A stretch of DNA of 40,391 nucleotides. Source: Desulfosporosinus sp. (GTDB taxonomy: Bacteria > Bacillota > Desulfitobacteriia > Desulfitobacteriales > Desulfitobacteriaceae). Location of the stretch: the NCBI GenBank assembly GCA_003513495.1, contig DOPM01000014.1:1-40391 (forward strand), read 5' to 3'. The stretch's first letter is position 1, and each line of letters begins with the position of its first letter. Position numbers and translations under genes: made by a program. The notes below the pieces were generated by a model. That model did not search any database. It saw nothing but the letters and a program-made list of their open reading frames with translations, and was not told the origin of the DNA. Positions 21,664 to 29,380 of the stretch are shown here, piece after piece.

Positions 21664-23385
21664 TTATAGTTTAAAGTAATCCATTAACTGTCTCAAATCC
21701 TTGGCTAATTCATTTAAGCTTTCTGCTGAGGCGAATAATTCTTCGACAGAAGCATTTTGCTGTTCTGCCGCAGCCGCTGTTTTTTGTGTACCGGCTGAAG
21801 TCGATTCTGCTTGATCAACAACATTTTGCATACCAATTTTAATTTGTTCTCCATCCTGTTGAACTTTCTGTACGGTAGTTTCAATGTCCTGCGCTAGTTG
21901 AGCACTTTCTTCGACGGCCTTGAGTATTACGGAAAATTGCTCGGAAATCTCTTTTAAATATGTGCTACCCTGGTGGACACTATCCATACTCGTTTTCATT
22001 CCTTGATGAGCACTTTGAGAAACCTGCTGCATTTCTTGAACTCTCTGAGAGATATCGACTAAGCTTGTTTGAACTTGTTCGGCAAGCTTCCGTACTTCTT
22101 CAGCGACAACAGCAAATCCACGACCGTTTTCTCCAGCTCGTGCGGCCTCAATGGCTGCATTTAACGCCAAGAGATTCGTTTGTTGTGCAATAGTTTCGAT
22201 AATGTTGACGGTCTTGGCGATTTCCTGGGATTTCTCATCGACCTCTCCGATTACTTGGCTTAAACTTTGGACTTGGCTTTCAATATCATCCATCTGAAGA
22301 ACTACTCTTCCAAGGGCGATGTTGCCGTTGTTTGATAGTTCAGCGGAACGATTGGAGGCAAGGTTTACCTTTTCGGCATGCTGCTCCGTTTGATTTAACT
22401 GGTCAATAACATAGTTCAAGCGTTGATGATTTTCCGTCATTTCCCTGACCTGAATTTCAGCATCAGTAGCAATTTCAGTTGCTGAAGAGGCCACCTGTTC
22501 AGCTGCTTGAGCAGATTGCTCTGCACCCATACGCATTTCCTGAGCAGTCCGCTCCAATCGCCCTGACATGTCGACAACGTTAGTAATGGTATCTCTTAAG
22601 GAAATTCCCATATCGCCAAAAGCCTTAAGAAGTTCTGCACCTTCTCGGTTCCAGGCTTTCCAAGGGGCCTTCTTCTTAGGACTAATATCCCCTGCGGCTA
22701 TTTCATTGGCATTGAGCACAAAACTACGCATCATCTTACTGAGCGCTCGGCTCAAAAACCAGCCAATAATGATGCTTACAAAGACATCAATCACAACAAG
22801 AATAATTGAAATGAATGAGGCCTTCTTGAAGATATCATTCGTGGTCATCGTACTGTGCATGTTTACTTCATCCATTTTAGAATCCACTATCTTTTGCAGG
22901 GTATCCCCAGCTAACTGGTGTTTGGTTGCAGCGACTCCATACATATTGGCTTTAGCATCGTCAATACGGCCTTCGGCAGCGGCTTGAATGGTAACTTCGG
23001 ATGCCGAAACATAATCATTCCATGCTTCTTTAAATTGCTTCAAGGAATCGGTCTCTTTAGCCGATTTGATAATATCATCGTAATTATTAATATGTTCTTC
23101 GATATCGTTTCTTTTCTGTTCAATCTTAGTTAAATACTTTTGCCGTTCTTCAGGAGTTCGCGCACTTACCGCTAATACAACATCCGAACGATAGGTCTGG
23201 GCATCGAATCGTAATTCCGAAAGTTCGTTCATCGGAACTACATCTTGTTGATATACCATATTTGACATATCGTTCATCTGATACATGCCGTAAATTCCGA
23301 TCATTCCGACTGCCCCTGCTGCCAAAGCAATACATAGCATCAGGACTGTGACCTGGAAGCCTAAGCCTTTATTTTTTAATTTCAA
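21664..23385 (-). CDS. Methyl-accepting chemotaxis protein
   Basis: 573 residues, TTG start preceded by GGGAGTG. TM1 at about 9-30, then an extracytoplasmic four-helix-bundle sensor (about 35-190) typical of 4HB_MCP domains, then TM2 at about 190-212. A HAMP-like linker and the signalling helices follow (the hairpin tip contains IAQQTNLLALNAAIEAARAG). The C-terminus has Gln/Glu/Ala heptads for methylation but no CheR-docking pentapeptide. The ligand is unknown; 4HB sensors often bind small organic acids. It lies alone on the minus strand. The 23386-23637 stretch upstream shows nothing recognisable apart from its presumed promoter. Confidence 0.93.
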   Translation of the reverse strand: MKLKNKGLGFQVTVLMLCIALAAGAVGMIGIYGMYQMNDMSNMVYQQDVVPMNELSELRFDAQTYRSDVVLAVSARTPEERQKYLTKIEQKRNDIEEHINNYDDIIKSAKETDSLKQFKEAWNDYVSASEVTIQAAAEGRIDDAKANMYGVAATKHQLAGDTLQKIVDSKMDEVNMHSTMTTNDIFKKASFISIILVVIDVFVSIIIGWFLSRALSKMMRSFVLNANEIAAGDISPKKKAPWKAWNREGAELLKAFGDMGISLRDTITNVVDMSGRLERTAQEMRMGAEQSAQAAEQVASSATEIATDAEIQVREMTENHQRLNYVIDQLNQTEQHAEKVNLASNRSAELSNNGNIALGRVVLQMDDIESQVQSLSQVIGEVDEKSQEIAKTVNIIETIAQQTNLLALNAAIEAARAGENGRGFAVVAEEVRKLAEQVQTSLVDISQRVQEMQQVSQSAHQGMKTSMDSVHQGSTYLKEISEQFSVILKAVEESAQLAQDIETTVQKVQQDGEQIKIGMQNVVDQAESTSAGTQKTAAAAEQQNASVEELFASAESLNELAKDLRQLMDYFKL

Positions 23386-23637
23386 ACGTGATTCACTCCC
23401 TTGTATTTTTATTCCTCTTTCCCCTAAATACTACATTATTCTGCGCTATAGGCGAATATCCTGCAATTTTATCAATACAACTTTCCGGTGGTTAGAACTT
23501 TCTTTGGATTTCTCCTTCCTCTTTCAACATGGATATCATCTTACTGTAGCGAATTTTTGTGAATTTACTGTGAAATAATTATGAATTTTCGTATGATAAA
23601 GTTTTATATTGAATCAAATAGCTCTTAATTTCATCTT

Positions 23638-23680
23638 TTTATAACAAATTCATAGGTTATTCACAATTTAGACTTATACT
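23638..23680 (+). promoter_or_regulatory. Box A promoter 6
   Basis: TTTATAA (23638-23644, one mismatch), TTCATAG (23649-23655), TTCACAA (23660-23666), 11-bp period. The -10 TATACT (23675-23680) begins exactly 19 nt after TTCATAG, so TTCACAA is the spacer heptamer as in copy 2. Transcription would run to the Met-rich lipoprotein, with a leader near 345 nt. Confidence 0.7.
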
Positions 23681-23770
23681 GGCTTTATGTGGAACCATTG
23701 GTATTATCAAGCCAAGAAAACGAAACGAACTAATGAATTGTTTCGAAACATGCGCTAATTCAGGAAGCTT

Positions 23771-23835
23771 AGGGACGGATGCCAGTTACTTGATACTCTG
23801 GTTACACGATAAATCCCTAGTATAGGAGGTGTTCG
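23771..23835 (+). other. Structured segment in a long leader
   Basis: TTAGGGA and TCCCTA arms (about 23770-23820) enclose a second pair, CCAG/CTGG. An orphan AGGAGGTG follows with no conventional start codon at the right distance. The leader region 23687-24032 contains no convincing gene. AGGAGGTG followed by CGCT also occurs at 14360-14372 before another Met-rich gene. Confidence 0.35.
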
Positions 23836-24032
23836 CTTATCGGGAATACATAGATTATTGGGATTTCCTAATTTTAGAACTGGAAGATATTTCTTCCTTT
23901 TGTGACTTTTAATTCCATTCTATTATTGTTTGAAGTCGTCAAAACCAATTAAAGCCAATATCCCAGGGTAAGTACTTAATTCTTTTAGTAACGGACTTAT
24001 TTAACGTGATTTAAGAGTAGGAGATGGTATTT

Positions 24033-24473
24033 GTGAATAAGAAAATTAAATCGATAGTGTTTGTAGGTCTAACTTCTATTGCCATATTAGGTCTAGCTGG
24101 TTGCGGTAGCCAAACAAAAGACATGATGAACACTAGCAACATGACCCAATATATGACCAGCAATCCCACGGCTATGATGGATGTTTTAAGCTCACCTGAT
24201 GCTCGCCAGTCCATGGTTAAAGTAATGGGGTCTTCACAAATGGTGCCTGTTATGATGGAAATGATGAAAAATAGCGATGTTCAAAAAAATATGATAAGTA
24301 TAATGGGAAGTAGCGAAAATAAAGATAGCATGGTGAGTATAATGACTAATCCGTCAATGTTTAAGCCTATGGTAGAGGTCATGTCTGATCCTAAAATGAA
24401 AGCAACTTTTGAAGCTATGTTAAAAGACCCAGCCCTAGAACCCATCGCTAAGGAAGTCCTGGGTTTAAAATAA
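24033..24473 (+). CDS. Met-rich lipoprotein
   Basis: 146 residues from GTG 24033, chosen because GTAGGAG lies about 10 nt upstream; ATG 24024 abuts that site. Type II signal peptide with lipobox LAGC (Cys near 24). The mature part has about 20 methionines in helical repeats such as NPTAMMDVL, SQMVPVMMEMM, NPSMFKPMVEVM and DPKMKATFEAML, reminiscent of the NP/DP plus Met-Met pattern of STI1-type helices. It should be tethered to the outer face of the membrane, where Met clusters could bind Cu(I). It is related in style to 14458-14973 and 25158-25598. Promoter is box A copy 6. Copper binding is inferred. Confidence 0.85.
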   Translation: MNKKIKSIVFVGLTSIAILGLAGCGSQTKDMMNTSNMTQYMTSNPTAMMDVLSSPDARQSMVKVMGSSQMVPVMMEMMKNSDVQKNMISIMGSSENKDSMVSIMTNPSMFKPMVEVMSDPKMKATFEAMLKDPALEPIAKEVLGLK

Positions 24474-24489
24474 ACGTTATTATGTACGA

Positions 24490-24549
24490 GAGGAGCTGTC
24501 GCTTTATAATGTCTGAGGACATTCACGAAAAGTCGGCTCCTTTTATTTT
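24490..24549 (+). terminator. Rho-independent terminator
   Basis: AGGAGCTG-TCGCTT pairs with AAGT-CGGCTCCT, and an inner ATGTC/GACAT hairpin sits in the loop, followed by TTTTATTTTA. It ends the lipoprotein gene. Confidence 0.8.
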
Positions 24550-24711
24550 ATACTTATTTGTCTTAAGGAACGCGTAATAAGTAAACGGTGGAACAAATAG
24601 CGTTGTCGGAGAATTCGTCCCAGTTGGATTGTCTAAAAGATTGAGTGTTTGACTTTTGGTTACTACATGAGTTCGTTATTCATAAACGCGTAGAAAGGAG
24701 ACGAAGTTTTT

Positions 24712-24903
24712 ATGATGGGATTCAGCCGAATGTCAGGTGCTAGCAGTATGCCTAGAAATTGTGGGATGAAAGGGATGCATGAGAATTCGCAGATTAATAA
24801 AGTTAAAAAAATTGATGAACTTGCATCTGAACAACAACAACCCAAGCTATCAAGCGAATTACTTAAAGTAAGTGAAGGAAATATAATTGATATTAGAGTA
24901 TGA
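24712..24903 (+). CDS. Small Met/Gly protein, unknown function
   Basis: 63 residues. ATG 24712 with GAAAGGAGACG upstream at a long spacing of about 13 nt. The N-terminal half is Met/Ser/Gly-rich with one Cys (MMGFSRMSGASSMPRNCGMKGMHEN) and the second half is a charged, probably helical region ending IIDIRV. No signal peptide or membrane helix. A terminator follows at 24963. The Met-Cys-His head fits the surrounding metal theme, but the gene is small and unassigned. The 24550-24711 stretch shows no clear promoter box. Confidence 0.55.
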   Translation: MMGFSRMSGASSMPRNCGMKGMHENSQINKVKKIDELASEQQQPKLSSELLKVSEGNIIDIRV

Positions 24904-24962
24904 CAAAGGGAACCTAAATATTGGACTCAAATTTTAAGCTCTTCTTAATCTAGAATGTTTGT

Positions 24963-25001
24963 GCAATAGGCCATTACTATAATTGACCTATTGCTTTTTT
25001 T
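24963..25001 (+). terminator. Rho-independent terminator
   Basis: GCAATAGG (24963-24970) pairs with CCTATTGC (24987-24994), followed by seven T's. Confidence 0.88.
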
Positions 25002-25045
25002 ATATAAAGACAAGCGAAAAGTTGGGAAAGAAGTTCCCTTGTATA

Positions 25046-25099
25046 TTCATGATAAATTCATAACTCTTTCATGAGAAAATCGAATCTCTAATCTATACT
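25046..25099 (+). promoter_or_regulatory. Box A promoter 7 (best match)
   Basis: TTCATGA (25046-25052), TTCATAA (25057-25063), TTCATGA (25068-25074), 11-bp period. TCGAAT lies 6 nt on. The -10 TATACT (25094-25099) begins exactly 19 nt after the third heptamer. No -35 is visible; the third heptamer sits where it should be, the arrangement of PhoB-type activators. Confidence 0.87.
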
Positions 25100-25157
25100 T
25101 TAAGCATGGAAGTTAAAGCTTACCAAAATAAAATCGAATTTAAAGGAGGACAAATAC

Positions 25158-25598
25158 ATGAAAAAGTTTATCAGTAAAAAAGTAACAGCGATTTTAGGGG
25201 GGGCAGTCCTTGCAACCGGGCTCATTGCGATACCAGCGTTCGCAGTAACATCGAATGACGAAGGACAAAACTTGTTTGGTCAAATGCGATCTTTTATGGC
25301 CTCAAGTCAGCACCAAGAAATCATGAATTCAAGCGCAATGCAGAACATGCACAATTCGGAAGCTATGCAGGAAGCTATGCAAACTGGTGATATTGCAAAG
25401 ATGCAAGAAGCAATGAACTCTAATACTGAAGTGAAAGCTCTTCTTGGGGAAGAAACCCTTAATCAAATGAACCAGTTCATGCAAGAGAACGGTCAAGCGA
25501 TGAGTCAAATGATGCAAGGTCAAAACTTAGAGGCCATGAATCAAATGATGAATGGCCAAAATGCAACGGGTATGAACCAAATGATGGGTCAATTTTAG
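25158..25598 (+). CDS. Exported Met/Gln-rich protein
   Basis: 146 residues, ATG start with AAAGGAGG upstream. Signal peptide (KKFISKKVTAILGGAVLATG, cut near AFA). The mature chain has about 20 methionines, mostly in motifs such as AMQNMHNSEAMQEAM, QFMQENGQAMSQMMQG and NQMMNGQNATGMNQMM. No Cys. The pattern suggests an amphipathic helical protein with Met-lined faces able to hold Cu(I) or Ag(I) outside the cell membrane. It has the strongest box A promoter in the window, and gene fragments related to it lie at 14130-14213 and 25850-25957. It sits just upstream of a convergent two-component system whose sensor has a similar Met-rich loop. Confidence 0.85.
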   Translation: MKKFISKKVTAILGGAVLATGLIAIPAFAVTSNDEGQNLFGQMRSFMASSQHQEIMNSSAMQNMHNSEAMQEAMQTGDIAKMQEAMNSNTEVKALLGEETLNQMNQFMQENGQAMSQMMQGQNLEAMNQMMNGQNATGMNQMMGQF

Positions 25599-25740
25599 GG
25601 ACAAAGTGATTTATAACCCAACTTTATAAGTACAGACGTTTAACTACCAGTTAGAGACTGAAAGAATGTAGACAAAGGTAGTGAAGACTTTAAGTTCAGG
25701 TATGATGGATTCTGTATCAATGAGATAAATAGAATATGAA

Positions 25741-25811
25741 AAACAAAAGATAGAAGGATAATGCGGCCCAGGTTAGAGCTCCTGTGCCGAATATCCTTCT
25801 ATCTTTTGTTT
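25741..25811. terminator. Long perfect 19-bp inverted repeat
   Basis: AAACAAAAGATAGAAGGAT (25741-25759) and its exact complement (25793-25811) flank a 33-nt loop that can form an inner CGGCCCAGG/CCTGTGCCG stem. The TTTTGTTT end fits termination of the Met-rich gene, but the length and nested stem are unusual. The 25599-25740 stretch shows no gene. Confidence 0.7.
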
Positions 25812-25849
25812 AATAGATTAAGTGTACTAAAGGGACCCTACTGAAGCCA

Positions 25850-25957
25850 TACCAAGAGCTAGAGAATTCGAACGGAATGCAAAACCTTCATAATTCGCAG
25901 GAGATGCAGAAGCAATACAAGAAGGGAATGTTGAGATTATGAAAGAATTCATGAATG
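25850..25957 (+). pseudogene. Second decayed copy of the Met-rich gene
   Basis: This segment aligns with 25313-25425 of the intact gene: TACCAAGAG..AGAATTC, GGAATGCAAAACCTTCATAA and GAGATGCAGAAGCAATACAA. It encodes GMQNLHNSQEMQKQ before losing frame. No start or ribosome site. It is a tandem partial duplicate separated from its parent by the 19-bp inverted repeat. Confidence 0.75.
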
Positions 25958-26002
25958 GGTACTGTGGACGATAGAAACTATTATTTTGAAGTGGCCGAGG
26001 AT

Positions 26003-27394
26003 CTAATTCTCAGCTACTTCTATTTCTTTAGGAAGTTGAACTTTAAATTCAGTCTCATGCCCAACTTTACTTTGTACGGTTATTGTGCCTTGATGAAGGT
26101 CCGTAACCTGGCGGACTAGCGCTAGACCAATTCCGGTTCCACCCGTCTCACGAGTCCGGGATTTATCGGCACGGTAAAATCGTTCGAATATCAAAGGGAG
26201 ATCGTCTTCAGAAATCCCCATTCCAGTGTTCTTGATCTTGATATTAGCAGAATTCGATGTTTGAGTAAGTTCGACGGTAACCTGACCGCCAGGGTCTGAG
26301 TAACGATAGGCATTGTGTATTAGATTAAAGAAGAGTCTGGTCAGAAGGTGTCCGTCCCCGGATGTAGTCACGGACTCTTCTGGTGCATTCCAATCCAGAG
26401 TTAATTCTTTTTCCTGCATAAGGGGATATAGGTTGCGAATAATTTTTTCAAGAAGGTACTTTATGTCCACAGGCTCAAGGTTTAAATGTAATCCACCGAT
26501 TTCAGCCACATTTAAGTCCTTTAGATCACTGGACAAGTCAACTAGACGGTCTATTTCCTCATGAATAGAAGAGAGGTTTTCTTGATCTGCAGGAAGGACG
26601 CCGTCTTGAAAAGCTTCAATATAGCTTTTGATCGAGGTCAAGGGAGTGCGTAGTTCGTGGGCGATATCGGCCGTAAATTGTTTGCGGAGAGTTTCTTGTC
26701 GATCCAAATTATCAGCCATCACGTTAAAAGCGTTGGCAAGTTGACCCACCTCGTCTTTAGAACTAATGGATACACGTTCGTCGAGGTGTCCATGACCAAT
26801 ACGATGGGCCGCTTGGGTTAATCGTCTGAGCGGAGCGACAAGTTGACGGCTTGTAAAGAAACTTAGAATAATCCCAAATAGAAGGGCTAATCCTCCAGCG
26901 AAAAGTAAAGAACGAAAGACGGCGGATTGGAAGCGGATATCTTGGGGGTTAAGAATTTGTGCCGTTGCCGGGTAGCGAACTTCCGCAGTGGCTAAAGTCC
27001 CTAGGGGTCCTGTCACCGTGAAAGTTTTGGTTTTCCAACTTGTCGTGGTGTAGGAAGTCATGCCCATATTCATGCCCATTCCGCCTTGTCCATGCATCAT
27101 ATTTTCCATGGGGTTATCTAACGTGCCGATAAGTTTACCGGATGGATCAGTCAACGTAACAACTGTACCAAACGGGAGAGAATGGCTTAATTCGCTCAGA
27201 GCAACAGGGTCCCAAGTCCCTTTGACCTGGTATAGTTCACTCAGACGAGAGGGTAACTGTTCCAAGGTCCTTTCATTTACCTGAGTTAAGTAATCACTAA
27301 ACTGTTGTTTAAAGACAAAGTTTACGGAAAGCATGCTGAAGGTTAAGGTAATAAGCGCAATGATCAGGGTAGAAAGAAATAACTTAGTGCGCAT
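26003..27394 (-). CDS. Sensor histidine kinase with a Met-rich extracytoplasmic loop
   Basis: 463 residues from ATG 27394, chosen because GGTGG lies about 7 nt upstream. TM1 at about 7-28, extracytoplasmic domain 29-160, TM2 about 161-183, then HAMP, HisKA (phospho-acceptor in DIAHELRTPLTSIK) and HATPase (NLIHNAYRYSD, GTGIGLALVRQV). The sensor domain has a cluster of seven Met and one His between residues 96 and 112 (PMENMMHGQGGMGMNMGM), unlike ordinary PAS-type sensors. Met clusters of this kind bind Cu(I)/Ag(I) in CusS-like systems. It starts 1 nt from the end of the regulator gene. It is the best candidate sensor for the box A regulon. Confidence 0.92.
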   Translation of the reverse strand: MRTKLFLSTLIIALITLTFSMLSVNFVFKQQFSDYLTQVNERTLEQLPSRLSELYQVKGTWDPVALSELSHSLPFGTVVTLTDPSGKLIGTLDNPMENMMHGQGGMGMNMGMTSYTTTSWKTKTFTVTGPLGTLATAEVRYPATAQILNPQDIRFQSAVFRSLLFAGGLALLFGIILSFFTSRQLVAPLRRLTQAAHRIGHGHLDERVSISSKDEVGQLANAFNVMADNLDRQETLRKQFTADIAHELRTPLTSIKSYIEAFQDGVLPADQENLSSIHEEIDRLVDLSSDLKDLNVAEIGGLHLNLEPVDIKYLLEKIIRNLYPLMQEKELTLDWNAPEESVTTSGDGHLLTRLFFNLIHNAYRYSDPGGQVTVELTQTSNSANIKIKNTGMGISEDDLPLIFERFYRADKSRTRETGGTGIGLALVRQVTDLHQGTITVQSKVGHETEFKVQLPKEIEVAEN

Positions 27395-27395
27395 G

Positions 27396-28088
27396 TTATT
27401 CCACCGCATTCGGGTTAAACTTGTAACCCATACCGTAAACCGTCAAAATAATGTGGGGGTTGCTGGGAGTCGTTTCGATCTTTTGACGAATCTTCTTAAT
27501 ATGGGCATCAATCACACGGTCATCTCCGTCAAAGTTGTGCCCTTGAACAATCTCTACCAACTGCCCTCGTGATAACACCCGTCCAGGGTGTTTAGCTAAG
27601 GCACCGAGAATCTTAAATTCGGTAGGAGTTAATGAGATTTCCTGATCGTGCAGCCTAATTTCATACTGAATATTGTCAATGGTGAGGCCATTATCATAGG
27701 AGATCACGTCGGCAAGGGGGGTAGTTTCATTATTAACTCGACGTAATACAGCTCGGACACGGGCGACCACTTCACGAGGGCTAAATGGTTTTGTAATGTA
27801 ATCATCTGCGCCAATACTTAATCCTTCGATGCGGTCTTCCTCTTCTACTTTGGCGGTGAGCATGATAATGGGTACGGAGGATATTTTGCGAATCTCGCGG
27901 CAAATCTCGGTTCCAGACATGCCTGGAAGCATTAAATCAAGGATGAGTAGGTCAAAAGGGTTTTCTTTAAACATGGTTAAAGCGATTAGTCCATTGATAG
28001 CCGTACTTACTTGAAATCCTTCCTGTTGAAGGTAGGCTTTGAGTACGGTCGTAATTTTTTTCTCATCATCAACTAGTAAAATTCTCAT
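27396..28088 (-). CDS. OmpR/PhoB-family response regulator
   Basis: 230 residues from ATG 28088. AAGGAG lies about 11 nt upstream, a long spacing. The receiver domain (1-115) has acidic pocket residues in LLVDDEK, the phospho-acceptor Asp in LLILDLMLPG, and Lys in TKPFSPRE. The winged-helix domain (about 130-228) ends with the recognition-helix motif DRVIDAHIKKIRQKIE. Regulators of this class bind direct repeats with 10-11 bp period as head-to-tail dimers and activate by contacting RNA polymerase at a poor -35. That is exactly the layout of box A. It is co-transcribed with the Met-loop kinase. Confidence 0.95.
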   Translation of the reverse strand: MRILLVDDEKKITTVLKAYLQQEGFQVSTAINGLIALTMFKENPFDLLILDLMLPGMSGTEICREIRKISSVPIIMLTAKVEEEDRIEGLSIGADDYITKPFSPREVVARVRAVLRRVNNETTPLADVISYDNGLTIDNIQYEIRLHDQEISLTPTEFKILGALAKHPGRVLSRGQLVEIVQGHNFDGDDRVIDAHIKKIRQKIETTPSNPHIILTVYGMGYKFNPNAVE

Positions 28089-28173
28089 AAATAAATAGAC
28101 TCCTTCCAATTCCAAAACTAGTAACTAATTGGTACGTTAAATTCGAAAGTGGTCTCTGAATCTAAGCATAACC

Positions 28174-28203
28174 ATTATAGTATTAAATAAAGACATCCTG
28201 CAA
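28174..28203 (-). promoter_or_regulatory. Sigma-A-type promoter of the regulator/kinase pair
   Basis: On the minus strand TTGCAG (28203-28198), an 18-nt spacer, TATAAT (28179-28174). No box A repeats are seen, so the pair may be expressed constitutively. Confidence 0.6.
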
Positions 28204-28217
28204 TTAGGGTTAAACCC

Positions 28218-29351
28218 CTAGATATAAGAAAGTGCTTCTAAAGGGTCGAGAGTAATAGCACGCCTAGTCAGAAAAATTGAACCAATACCGATTAAGAGTG
28301 AGGCGCTTATAACAGTCAAGCCTACAAAGGGGTTGAATTGAAAACTAACGGTTTTTTGGAAAACGAATGGGCCTAGTAGAATGGGGGTAAGTTCCCCTAA
28401 AAGATAGCCAAGAACTCCTCCTGAAAGACTTACAAAGACAGTTTCCCGAATTAGAATGGAAAAGATATGGCGACGTCGAAAACCGATGGCACGGAGGATA
28501 CCAAGTTCCGCTACCCGGTCATTGATGTTACCAGACGTAGTTACAAAGACGATTAAAACACCAATGACTCCTAGAAATATAGAAGTAATCAAGGAGAAGT
28601 TTGAAAAGCGATCGACACTTTCTTTAGCTCCCTGAACCAATTGAGATATTTCGGCGACTTTGGCCTCTGGTAATAGTTCACTCAAGTAGGCCACAGTCTT
28701 ATTCGGTTGGGCCGTATTAAGTTCAATCATGGACCAAGAGTTTATGCCCGTCAGGGCGCGTGAGGTACTGAAATTAGTAAAAACTCCATTATCCTCAGAA
28801 CCGCCTGTTTCTTCCAAAATCCCGACAATCGGGTAGATCTGATGATTAAGTTCTAGAGTACTTCCAATCACAAGATTTTCTTTGCTTGCGATACTTGAGC
28901 CGATAATAACTTCTTGGTCACCGGGCTGTAACCCTTTAATCTGCCACCATGGTTTCATTTTTAGTTCGTTAGGGAAATCGACTCCTATGATAAGATAACG
29001 TTTATCAGCTCCCTTGACAGAACCAATAATTTTAGGGGCAATTCCGCTGATCATCAGATCAGGGCTATTCTTGATTTTAGCCAAACTATCATAGTTTAAA
29101 TTCTTAACCTCAAAGTTAACTCCGGGAACAGAAAGTCCGCCATAGCTAAGCGTAAAATGTTCAGATTTGGGAGTAATGACGACATTGGCACCATATTGGG
29201 TTAAATTTTTCTGTAAATCGTCGTGCATGCTTTTGGCCAGCGTATTCAACGCGACAGTGATGCCGATGACTAATACGAAGGTCAGAAGTAAAAAGGTTGT
29301 TTTTCCTTTTCGCCGACGTAGGTTTTGAATTGCAATATCAGTAAGTGTCAT
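28218..29351 (-). CDS. MacB/FtsX-type ABC transporter permease 2
   Basis: About 377 residues from ATG 29351, chosen because GGAGGG lies 5-6 nt upstream. The N-terminal helix (GKTTFLLLTFVLVIGITVAL) is followed by an extracytoplasmic domain (about 40-250) and three C-terminal helices of the FtsX domain, with the coupling segment NDRVAELGILRAIGFRRRHI. It pairs with the permease at 29381. MacB-type transporters do not pump through a pore but move an extracytoplasmic domain. It is the last gene of the sigma-54-promoted operon. Confidence 0.9.
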   Translation of the reverse strand: MTLTDIAIQNLRRRKGKTTFLLLTFVLVIGITVALNTLAKSMHDDLQKNLTQYGANVVITPKSEHFTLSYGGLSVPGVNFEVKNLNYDSLAKIKNSPDLMISGIAPKIIGSVKGADKRYLIIGVDFPNELKMKPWWQIKGLQPGDQEVIIGSSIASKENLVIGSTLELNHQIYPIVGILEETGGSEDNGVFTNFSTSRALTGINSWSMIELNTAQPNKTVAYLSELLPEAKVAEISQLVQGAKESVDRFSNFSLITSIFLGVIGVLIVFVTTSGNINDRVAELGILRAIGFRRRHIFSILIRETVFVSLSGGVLGYLLGELTPILLGPFVFQKTVSFQFNPFVGLTVISASLLIGIGSIFLTRRAITLDPLEALSYI

Positions 29352-29380
29352 GTTTCCCTCCATATTAAAATCCTCCGAGA

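Noticed and set aside
23400..23835. c-di-GMP riboswitch near the chemoreceptor or Met-rich lipoprotein
   Set aside because: The GEMM-I and GEMM-II core motifs are not present. Only an unassigned nested hairpin is visible.
24670..24690. TTCATAA near 24678 as box A for the small gene at 24712
   Set aside because: Adjacent TTC motif is at 7 bp rather than 11 bp and no -10 at 19 nt.
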